Source: Rotaria socialis (taxonomy: Eukaryota > Rotifera > Eurotatoria > Philodinida > Philodinidae). Taken from it: 64,000 nucleotides of DNA. A program made the translations under genes and the position numbers. The notes beneath the pieces were generated by a model. The model did not search any database. It saw only the letters and a program-made list of their open reading frames with translations, and had not been told where the DNA came from. The DNA is taken from assembly GCA_905331475.1 (NCBI GenBank), contig CAJNYU010001450.1, positions 1 through 64,000 of the forward strand, read 5' to 3'. Of the stretch, positions 25,740 to 36,642 are shown piece after piece (the stretch's first letter is position 1; each line of letters opens with the position of its first letter).

Positions 25740-28700
25740 TTAATATTTCTCTCGAACTACTGCATCATTATTTGTTGATGCTTCTTGAGACATATGAGGA
25801 GTTTCAATATCATCATCATCGTCATCGTCATCGTCTATGAATTTTAAATTTTTATGTAAGTTTTCATTTACCTCTGAAATATCTGATAATTTAAAATGTA
25901 CTGCACTCAAGTGTTTAACCAAATCTATTGGATTGATATCTGATTGTTGTTGATTATTGAATGTAACATTTGGTGCTGTTTTCGAATCTGTCATTGATGT
26001 TGATGTATGAGCTGATTGCGTTAAAGTTTGCCTTGATTCTTGACTAAAAGCCGATGCATTGGATTCGAGTCCACTGTCGGTTCTTGAATAAAAGCTTTTT
26101 TTAAATGCATGAAAACCGACTGTATATGATGGATTTGTATCATTCATTGATGTCGATAGAAGATCTCCAACAACAACTACACCTTCATTTAATAAAACGC
26201 TACATTTACTTAGATCATCACGAGTTTTATCCAAACTATGTAACATTTCAATACGTAACATTTGAATATCTTGTTTAAGTTCTTCGAAATCACCTTCACG
26301 AATTTCTTCTTGTTCTTCGCGTTGCTTATTTAAAAGAAAACGTTTTATAACACGATTCATTACTTGACGATAGGTTAACGCTTGATTTATATCAAAAGAT
26401 CCTTGACGGACCCGATAATTATTATTACCGACTAAATTTATATTTGAAATTTGCCTATTAGATACTGTAGGTATTCCATTACCATTAGAATTTGGCGTTC
26501 GAAGACCTGGTCCTGGTGGATACGACATTGACGGTGCACGATTATTTATTTCCATTGAATTTGATCTGTCTTCTGAAGGCCTTTTTAATTTTTTTACACA
26601 TGACAATATACGACGAAATAAATAATAGAAACTTTTCGGTGTTGGAACGATATTGAATGGCACTGGCAATGTTCCACCTAGGGTTTAATTAAAGAAAAAA
26701 GAAGTAGAGATTACCACATTAATATAGTGATGCGTTGTATTGCTAAAAGAAAAATTATTTTCCTTTGAAGTAATAAAATATTATTCTAGTATATTCATTT
26801 TTTTTTGTTATTTAAGACGATGACTACAAGAAGAAGAGTTTACTAGTTTGTTTTTGTCTACATTAGAAAGGTCAATTTTTATAGGAATCTACAATAGCCT
26901 ATTGTTAAAAGTCTGTCTTTAAGGATTGACGATAGTTCACATTAAAACTAATCTGACATAGATAATATAAGATATCATATTACAATATATGTGCCCATCG
27001 AAAATAGTAGTTGTTTTCTTCATTCACTGATATCTAGTGAAGTCATTTTCGATTATTGTGTATTATACATAGAACATTACTTAAAATCCTAGAATGGGCA
27101 CGAAAGAAAAATATGTAGAATAGTATTCGTCATATAGAACTTTTGTTTATAACATTTGAACGCATATCTCTTTGTACACGCTCGTTAGAACACCTTTTTC
27201 TTTGGCAAGATGCGGACCGAAAGCAAACGAAACCGAGTGGTAACTTTGTAGCCGTTCGTCATATCTCTGCTCTGAAAATCTATACTGAAAAGAAATAAAT
27301 GTGGAAACTTCGGATTTCATCCGAAAGTTATGTGTACTGCAAAAAGTGCATGGGATGTATGAGTCATTCTAGAATGTCTGAACACCAAAATTATCATGAG
27401 AAACTAGGCAATTTGATTTCTGGATGCAGTTTTTGTGCATTTTGAGACGTTTTTCAGGCGATGTTTCATCAGAAAGCNAACTAGGCAATTTGATTTCTGG
27501 ATGCAGTTTTTGTGCATTTTGAGACGTTTTTCAGGCGATGTTTCGTTAGAAAGCTACGATTTAGTTCAAAACTAATATCAGATTCGGAATCAGCGTTAAA
27601 AACTGAGTCGATTTATATAGGTTGTGAATAATTCTGAGAAAAATTCGTTGATGGTCCGGTCAAAAATGACAATTTTTTCGATAACTCAACCATTTCTTGA
27701 GGGATTCTTTTCATCTTCGAACTCGACCGAGATATTCATGAGATTGAACTGTATGGAAAATTGCATCACGATCTGACTCTCCTTTCGAAAGTTATCGTGC
27801 CTACGGTCGGCCGGACACACTGACCGATTCTAGAGTGTACTCCCTTTTTGAGTACACAAAAAGAAACTCAATGGATACGACTAGCCGATTGAGAATAGTA
27901 GTAGCGCTATAATTTTTCTTTGCATCTCTGCATCAATCGAACTTTTACCTTCTTTAATATATTCCATATATAGTTTACTCCGTGCAAATTTCCATTCGAC
28001 ATCAGCATGTTCTTCAATTGTTTCATAAGATTTTGACATCATAGCAATAAGCATATTAAGTAAAACAATCACATTTGCAATACTAAATGCACCATAGATT
28101 AAATATCCAACCGTTTCTGTAAAATGTTTATTAAACCCTTTTAATTCTACACCTTCTTTTTCTGCTAAACCAAATAATGACCAGAATACTGTTTTAAACG
28201 TTGTAGCCATTCTAGTTCAAGCAGAAACAAGGAAAATGATTGTTCAGATAAAAGCAACTTTAAATTTTAACTTACGTTCCAAATGATTCTTCTGCTGAGA
28301 GTTCATCACCTGGATTATGTGGTTCTACTTCAACACTCTCTCGTACTGTTAATTTATAATACCAAAATAGATTATTTAAACCAAACATAAACCCACAAAA
28401 AATGATTAAGAAAATAATAATAAATTTTCCAATATCCTAAAAGTAAAGAGAGACAAAAGCTTGACAAATACAGTTTTCTTTTCGAGGTCATACTAACAGA
28501 CATCATTCGACCCAATGAAATTTGTAATGGTCCTAAATGTTGAAATGCCGGTAGCAAAAAACAAATGCGTGAAAAACTAAATATATTTGCAATGGCAAAA
28601 AGTCCTTCAGCAACATTAATGGGATCAAATGAAACCCAATAGAATCGATCTAAGATGAAAATGTATCTATTGATTAGTAATCAATAAAAGTTAAACTAGT

Positions 28701-31700
28701 TCAATTACCAGCATTTAACCAATAGAATGTGTAATAGATATTCAGTTGTTCCGCTTTGGGTAGTCCACAAATATCTTCAAGTTTCTTTTGGAAGTTAGGC
28801 TCTCCCAATCTACGAGCAGAATGTATGACCTATAAGGATAAATCGAGAACATCAATGAAGGCTGGCTTCCTAGAATAGTATCTCATCCGACTAATCAATA
28901 GTATTGAAATTGAAATCAGTTTGCTGAGCAAAATATTTATATAACGGTTGGAATGATCTCCGAAATGAAATAATTACATTTATGGATTAGGAACTCGTCC
29001 AATAAAAATACAGATTCTTTAGAGATAAACGTTCTGAAAGGTATGAATAATGATGTTTTCATCAACTCTAATTTAAAGAATCTTTAACAAAAAAAATTAC
29101 TTTTCAAGATTGAACTAATTAGATTTCTTGGATATATATATATATATATATATAAGAGAGAGGGAGGGAGAGAGAATTATTGAACGTGTTACCAAGAAAG
29201 AGTGAAAAACGGATAATTTTCCATGTTCATAAGCCAATGAAACAATGTCGAGTGCAAAATCTAAGAATCAAAAGACTTTGATCTTAAATATCAGCATATC
29301 TTTTTAACATAAATTATTCTTAGCTATGCAAGAGTTCAATAGAAAAGGTACGGAATAGCTGTATCGATTGAAAAAAAAATAATCCGATTGTCACTTTAGA
29401 AACTAAAAGTATCTTCAATCTTTTTCTTACTTGATAAATCACATAGTATTTCAATGCGAATGACGATAAATATAATATATTCATACATGAATCAACAATG
29501 TTATTCCACGAAAGAAAATAATCTTGAAGACCATCATTATATGCCTGTTTTATTTCATGCCAAAGAAATCCTAAAACAAATTTTTTTTTCTTTATTTTGT
29601 TGCTTGTATTACTATTTACCAATAACAAAAACTGAAATCGTTATGTCAATCCATGTTGGTCTATTGGCTCGAAAATAAAGATCATCGTCTGGATATATGT
29701 CACAATCTAAGCCATCCGATGAATTGTTTGCGTTTGTTAGTGACCGATTCAATGCTAGCGATAAATCAGGATAGCGAACACTTAATTTTGTTAATGGCTT
29801 TTTCAATTCGCCAGCAAATAAAAGACTTGAAACAATAATTAAAACAATAAATATGGCATACGATATAATATGGCCGATAAATTTTATGCATGGTTGTCGA
29901 AGAAATCGTTGAATCTATAAATAAAAAAACAAGCAGAAAAAAGGATATGTTACATGAAACAAAAGTTATTTTCTGACTTTATTCGTGTAGTTTGGCCATG
30001 AAGTTAATATGTATAATAGACAAGCAAAGGGCGAAACAAAAATATATAGAATAATTAATAATAGAATCAGTAATGGATTTAACTTGAATAAATTACGTAT
30101 TTGACTATGCCAGATTTCGACTAGTTTTTGTTGGCAATTTGAATGTGCAACAAACTAAAAGAAAATAAATACATTCTATAATTTAGTCAGAAAGCTTTTA
30201 TTTTTTTTTATTTAAATAAAAACAAGATTCGAACAATGCGCCATTAGATTATTAATCGATCTTTATAGATGATTGCATTATAAGAAACTTTTGTATTTTC
30301 ATAGGTTCTCAAATGATAGAAATGTATAGCTACTAAATATGATTTTAATATCGCTCAGACGATATATCTAAAAACGATCGGATAGCAAGATGTTCTAGCG
30401 TAAGTGATTCTATTATAAATAATTTCTAATGTAACTGAAGCGTTTTAAAACATGCTGACAAAGATTTCAAAAACTAGTTCATTTAACAAATTAGTATAAG
30501 ACATTGAATTCAGTTGATTAACTATTTTGCTAATAATTTAATGTATAGAATTATTTTCCAGTTAAATTATACTTACAGGTTTTTCTGCATATTTAATCGC
30601 CAAATAGAGTCTTGCTAAAAGTAAATATTTTTCTTCTGACTCTTTTCCTGTTTTTCCCAAAACACAATCAAGTTCTCTATGGCCACGAACTTTATCGAGT
30701 AGTTTCACCGCATATGCACTTAATTGATCAGCTAAATTCATATATTCATTCTAAATAAAAATAATATTCACTGAACATACTGAGAAAAACAAACATTGTA
30801 TTCGTTGTTTTTACTTTGAAGTATTTTTCTTTTGCAGATAAATCTCTTAATTCTCGGCCAAGTTCAAATGCCGTCAAAATAGGATCAACCGATACCAAAC
30901 TAATATAACTTTCACTTGCTAAACCACGATATGCATTGAGACGAGATTGTGCATGACGTAACGAATCAAATTTAAATTTATGATGACACTGTAAACATTT
31001 GCAATGATAATCATGTGGTTTTGTTATGCGATCACCGCTCATTAATAGTATTTGAACTAAGAAAAGTAAATTATTAATAATAATATTAAAATCCGAACTT
31101 TTCTTTTTACCTATTTCAGTGCGATTGTATTGTGCTGCTAGTATTAATGGAGTTATATCTGGCGAGAATTGTCCATCATCCGATGATGGCGTATGCCAAA
31201 ATGATTCTTCGTCAGCTGTAATAGCTCTTCGTTCAAATAGTATTTTAAATTTTGGATGACGTAAACATGTTTCAGCTATTTGTACATGGCCAAGATAGAT
31301 AGCTAATAGAATTGCTTCACGCATTTTCTGTCCATCGCATTGAGACAATAAATGTGTAACAACCTATAAAAAGAAGAACGTTTTTTTTTCTGTATAACTA
31401 TAAACGAATAAAAAAATCATAATCCTACTTCAAGATGTTCATTTTCAATAGCTAGTTGCATTGCAGTCCGACCTAATTGATTAGTAACATCAATACTAAA
31501 TTTTGGATTTTCAAGAAGAATTTGATGAACGGTACTATAATCTCCATTTTCACATGCGCGAACAAATTTCTCATCGACGTTCATTTCCTAATGTAAAAAT
31601 ACGTTGATGAAAAGAGTTTATAGATTCCATTTTACTTACCGTATTTCTCATATGGTTATAGGCTTGCTTATATAAACTATTTCGAGCGCCAATTAATTCC

Positions 31701-31786
31701 GCACGTCCACGCATATTTACTTTTGTTAGGTCACTAAAGCGTTTTTCATACATACTACTTGGAGTATTGCTGCCAGTCGAAGCCAT
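25740..31786 (-). CDS. TRPC: TRPC-type cation channel
   Basis: Thirteen exons (minus strand): 31786-31640, 31587-31429, 31363-31111, 31056-30815, 30750-30577, 30154-29978, 29914-29620, 29570-29431, 28829-28709, 28649-28498, 28436-28276, 28211-27949, 26677-25740, encoding 1073 residues. N-terminal ankyrin repeats (about 50-180; [26 protein letters not shown]) are followed by the TRP_2 segment with CKCLQC and by six membrane spans. TFYWLNADRFYW and [15 protein letters not shown] mark the S2-S4 region, [11 protein letters not shown] the S4-S5 linker, and [12 protein letters not shown] the end of S6. [16 protein letters not shown] and [14 protein letters not shown] form the TRP helix and following TRPC motif. 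The single 312-codon last exon has a coiled segment ([19 protein letters not shown]), an Asp run and no PDZ ligand I can name. Such channels open downstream of Gq/phospholipase C. The last intron (1.27 kb) holds a dispersed repeat. The joining of exons 8 and 9 across a 600-bp intron is by phase and family order. Confidence 0.93.
27290..27860 (+). repeat. Dispersed repeat, copy B, inside the last TRPC intron
   Basis: This is the longest of three copies of the hairpin-ended repeat (others at about 190-430 and 41425-41690). It shares GGAAACTTCGGATTT, TTATGTGTACTGCAAAAA, a TGGTCCGGTCAAAAATGACA block and the terminal GGCCGGACACACTGACCGAT with copy C. The right-end hairpin is GTGTACTC, CCTTTTT, GAGTACAC (27835-27857), with perfect 8-bp arms. 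The left boundary is uncertain. It lies antisense to the TRPC transcript and about 90 bp from exon 12. Confidence 0.8.
27403..27555. repeat. 77-bp direct duplication with an N at the junction
   Basis: ACTAGGCAATTTGATTTCTG begins at 27403 and again at 27480, and both copies run to GAAAGC with only a few differences at their right ends. A single undetermined base lies at 27479, exactly at the junction. This may be a true tandem repeat or two overlapping contig ends joined without collapsing the overlap. Confidence 0.9.
28832..29430. other. TRPC intron 8 with microsatellites
   Basis: This 600-bp intron holds an (AT)n run followed by an AGAG/GGGAGGGAG purine tract at about 29133-29176. Short open stretches on the minus strand near 29.22-29.28 kb and 28.90-28.96 kb resemble exons but either end in stops or lack donors; skipping them restores the TRPC reading frame and family order. 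Confidence 0.5.
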
Positions 31787-34400
31787 TTTAATCTATTTAC
31801 TTCGTTCACACTACGTAGAAATCTAGAATGGATATGTATCTAGAAGTTAGAAGAGAAAATGTGAAATTTGAACGTTCCATTAATACTATACGTTTGTTCG
31901 GTTCAGACAAAAGAAAACGTTTTATTTAGTCATTAATATGATTTTTCTTCATAAAAATATAATATAGAAATTATGAATTCTGTTAGAACTATTGCATTTA
32001 CTGTAGAGAGAAAGAAAAAGAAGTGGAGAAGGAGAAAATAGTGATGTTCAATCTACCTGAGACAATAAACAGATGTTTATCGGGGTTAGCATACATACAT
32101 ATGAATTTACTATTATCGTATAAAAACTAATAAGAACAGGAAAAATATACAGAGATTTTATAAACATTTAAGAAATCAGAACGTATTTCAACCGTTTGAC
32201 TACGTTTTCGTGACGATGATGTTATTGTTTGCGCCTCTCGACCAACGAATACGAGCTATCTCTAACTTTTTGAAAACAACCAAGAGAAATAAAGTCTTGC
32301 CGTTTTCTTTGTATGACGGAGGAAAAAGAACAATAAATGGCATGATCATTCATTTTTGAATAGTATTGATGAAGTACAAGTGACATGAGTCAAAACTCGT
32401 GACTCAAGAGTTTATTGAGGAATAATTTTTGTGGTTCAGGATGAAAACAACAACGAGCTTTTGCAAAATTTAAACCTAAAAGACTAATTATAGTACCCCT
32501 TTCTATCTATATCTACGTATTCATTTTTTCTCGGCAATGAAATAGACTGTGTTCTATTTTGTCACTCTGTCAAATTTGACAAATAAAATAGATCAATATG
32601 CATTTTGCTAATATAAATCTAATACGTCCGGCGCTAAACTAGATAACTTAATGTCATGAAGAACGTGTGTTGCAAAGGAAAAACTTCGTGTCAATATTAT
32701 TTATTGCGTTTTCTCTTGTTCCTCATGAAAAAAAAATAAGAACTTGTTTAGTTTTTATTAAAAGAGTCAAACAAAATATATAATGAACATATTTTTTGCT
32801 TATCTAATACGTAAACTATTTACAAATTTTTATCGAAGGCATATGCTAAATTTTAAATGATTTTCTGCAATAAACAGATACGTAGTTTTACTAAATTTAT
32901 CAAAAAATGAATAAATATTTTCTTCTCAACCTAATTGAATACCATTGAGTAGTGACCAACTAAACAAACGCTTGCTCAACTTCTCTGCTAATGTAGAAAT
33001 TAGATTTAGTATATTAAAAGTAAATAACATGTCTTCTAAATTCCATGATGTCAAGTACATCTCCAAATTGAATAAATTCTGCATGAGGTTATAATACTAA
33101 AAGTAATTGACCGGCCAAATTTCGTAAAATTGCTTGTTGTTCAATTGTACAAAATAGAAAGATGAGTTTAATGCGAATTTTCAAGATTCGTAATAGTCAA
33201 GAAACATTGTAAAAATGTCGACACAATTTATAACACTTGGTTACATGCAAAACTTTTAATAATTTTTCATAGAGTTTTTCGTATTCTGAATTGATTTGGA
33301 TTTTTAAGTATTCAAAGACATGAAATGGACGTGTCAAGACAGCGTTTGATAGGACACGTATTTATAATTGTGACAACATCATCTGTCTAGTGAACGATGG
33401 TGGTTGCCATGGAAACTCAGTTTTCAATATAGTGTAGTTGCTAGTCACTCAAACAAAATTTTCATTCTCACGTAGCCATTTTTAGAAGTAACTTGACAAT
33501 AGTAAAGGTTCGTAGAAAGTATTCGGCGTAGAAAACTACGTAATAAAATTTTATTTTAGCAGTCATCAATAAATGATGTTTATCTACAGTGCTGCATGAT
33601 TGAGTTTCAATAATAAAAGATTCAATTGTTCTTGGTCTGATGCACTCCCTTAACTTGTTTATGCTATAGGCTAGGTTTCGTTTTATTTTTCTTACTAGAG
33701 ACAACGATATATTTTTCGAAACCATAAATTTTGAAGAAACGACGAATTCAAAGTGACGAGATTGGAACATTTCTTGACTTCATAAGTCGCTATCTGCTTT
33801 ATCACTATCGTTCTTTATTTTTTTTTGGCTCTTCATCGTGCCCTCAAGATACATTTGACACGATTTCCAGCAACAAGTATTATTTTATAAGAAAATTGAA
33901 CAATATCTAAAATACGAAAATCTGTATGCCTTGATTCAATTATCGTGAATTGTTTCCTGAAGGACCAAATAGTAATAATATCCAATTATTACTAAGACTA
34001 TCTAATTAGTTTTTGCATAATTTTCTTTTAAGAACGAGTTAAATGATTGTTCATATCGCAATGCAAAATTTAATAAAAAAAATCGTACGGTTCTCTGACT
34101 TGTCGATCATTGCAATAGCAAAAACTAGTGACTTCCATTAGAAAAAATAAATAAAATCATTACTATACATTATCGCACAATGCGATAGTTCATTGAGTTT
34201 TATTTTTTTGCATATTGTGTACGAGTCAGTCAACCTATGAATTTAAAAAGATGATCCATTCTTTTAGCTGAGCAAAATAACAGAACGTTTTTTTAATGAA
34301 TACAATCCATAAAACAATAACATTTATTTGTTAAATAAACAAACTGTACATGCTTTTCAGTGCCATCTAAATGTTTATCATTTTCTCGCGATAATGGACA
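31787..34400. other. TRPC to Kv spacer
   Basis: About 2.6 kb with no intact gene. On the minus strand at about 33.00-33.33 kb, short protein-like stretches (FHVFEYLKIQINSEYEKLYE, QQAILRNLAGQLLLVL, HAEFIQFGDVLDIMEF) are separated by stops and look like decayed coding sequence of unknown family. The rest contains nothing I can identify. Confidence 0.4.
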
Positions 34401-36642
34401 CTAGAATTTTTTAAGTACGCCTTTATTTCCATGTCTCCTATCAATTTCTGTGAGTTCTTCATCGTCATCATCGTCTGTTTCTTCTTCGGAAGATAAGGAA
34501 ATATGACATTTAACGTCGTATGGATTTAATTGCTGTCTTTCATCAGAGAGAATACTTAATTCAATATTTTCACCAGCAGTTTTCTTTTTCGCAACAGCAG
34601 TACTTATTGTGTCTATTAAATCACGGGATTTGTCATGTTGTTCACTATCAACATAGTCAATAATAAAATGAACCGCACTATTGCGTCGACTCATTGAATT
34701 TTCATTGATATCTTCGGTATCCAGCGTTTCTGAAATGTCCGTTGTGAGTCTTCTATTCATTGCATCTTTATTCAAAGGTAAATTAAATTTATTCTTTTTA
34801 TCACGATCTTCAATCTCTTTTGCGTGACTATGCCGATGGAATAGCATTGAACCGCGTCCAGATTCTGTTTCGTTGTTTTCATCGTCAGAATAGTCGTAAA
34901 AATCAATGGCTTCATCATTTTTGTATAATTTTCGAGCAAAAACACGTTGATACCGATCGACAAGAATTGATACAAGCATACCGATTGTTGTAGCACCACA
35001 TAAACTACATAAACATGCTATGATTCGACCAGCTGGTGTAACAGGTACTATATCACCGTATCTAAAAAGAACTTAGTTTTCTCGTTAAGAATTTATAAAG
35101 TCTTTTATTTTTACCCCACACTTGCAATTGTAATTATACCCCAGTAAGTTGCTTTGAGTATAGAATCAAATGCTGAAGAATTTGCACTACTTTCAGCAAA
35201 ATAAGCAGCGGCACCAAAAATAAAACTTAATAATGTTAAAATATTAATCATAATAAAAAAGTCCGGTAATGTTTCGCGAATTGTTGATCCAAGAGCACGC
35301 AATGATTTAACACGTTTAAATATACGATAAAATTTAAGAACACGTGCAAACCGAAGAATACGTAGAAGGCGGAGGCCGAGATATGTTGTTGTGTCGATTT
35401 GACTTTGTAAATCAGTTAAATAAATGCCAAGTGTAATATAATATGGTATGACAGCCGCAATATCAATCCAATTCATTATATTTTTAACAAAAATAGCAAA
35501 TGATAGTGCGCTGACTATGCGAAGAATAAGTTCTAATGTAAAAAATCCAACGCATATCGTTTGAATAATAAAAAATGGTGTCGCAAAATAATTAGAGCAC
35601 AGGTATTTATAATCATTTGCAAGTGTTTCATTGCTATTATTTGAATGGCCCATTGTAATATTGTCACATGTGATTGTGTCTAAATCTGCGTATTGTGGTA
35701 ATGATTCAACAGCAAGAGTAATAGTTGATATCAAAATCATAAGTAAAGATAGACCACTGACAATTTCAGCCATAATTGAATAATCAGGATATTCCATGGT
35801 TGCCCATAAATGTGTTCGGCAATTATTTTTGGGTAGACGCACTTTTTTCACCTCTTTTATGTTTTCAGCTTTTCGTATTTGATTCAGAGCTTCTTCCCCT
35901 AATTGAAAAAAGGTAACTTCTTCAAGAAAAACATCAATCGGAACATAAGTCGGCCGTCTTAGTCGACCATGCGATTGGTAGTAGTAAAGTATGGCTTCAA
36001 AACAAGAACGATTACGATCAAAAAAATACTCTTTACGCGTTTTATCATAATAATGTTTGCATCGTTTTCGATTTCCAAGTAAACTATCAGGATAAAGCTC
36101 AAGCGTTTCACGATGAGTTTCATAACGGTCACCACACACATTTATTATGATACGCTCTTCAAATGATGGTGTATTGTGAAGTTTGCGTTGTCGAGATTGC
36201 GTTGCTCGAATATTGAGTAAACTTTGAACATTGATAAGATCACTAGTTTAAATGAGAACAGAAAATAAATAAAGAAAAAAGTCTTAAGTTAACTATGAAT
36301 AGTTGTTAATAGTAGCTATCACATGTACTTATATATTAATATAGATGCTGCTTGATGCGTACTAATTTCGATATTGAAAATGTGAATCCACAAGCTAGAA
36401 AGCCCAAGCACATACTTACGAAATATAAGCATAACTTTTATTTGAATTTACATCGACCTGCTTCACTGCGAACGGTTTTCTTCTAATATGTATTAAATAT
36501 TAAGAAACAACAAACTATAATCTATATATTCATACTTAGCAAACCGTTCTTGTTGTCCTCGTTGATTTTGTGATGATTGCTCAATAACATCACGAGATTG
36601 ATCAATTGGATGAATCGGCTTTGTTATTCGAGTCCTCTGCAT
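34401..36642 (-). CDS. KCNA: Shaker-type voltage-gated potassium channel without the S6 PVP motif
   Basis: Three exons (minus strand), 36642-36536, 36242-35115 and 35061-34401, encode 631 residues. A Kv1-type T1 tetramerisation domain (about 68-165; YFFDRNRSCFEAILYYYQS, GRLRRP) precedes six spans. S4 has eight positive charges at every third position (starting LRLLRILRFARVLK). The pore has the canonical filter SVGYGD, split by the last intron inside the first Gly codon. After the filter, S6 reads GATTIGMLVSILVDRYQRV, where Kv1-Kv4 channels have a Pro-Val-Pro hinge; the prolines are absent. The 200-residue C-terminal tail is charged and Ser-rich, with runs of Asp/Glu and no PDZ ligand. It should form a delayed or A-type potassium channel at the plasma membrane, with altered gating. 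A short possible exon at about 36420-36475 breaks the frame and was left out. Confidence 0.93.

Noticed and set aside
28900-29290. Exon-like stretches in TRPC intron 8 ([16 protein letters not shown] and [11 protein letters not shown])
   Set aside because: The first ends in a stop without a donor. The second is phase-compatible but has no match to the channel order, while direct joining gives the expected sequence.
33468-33770. 100-codon minus-strand frame
   Set aside because: No family features or neighbours; length is within chance for this composition.
36420-36475. Extra Kv exon between exons 1 and 2
   Set aside because: Every tested splice phase introduces a stop codon, whereas joining exon 1 directly to 36242 keeps the frame.
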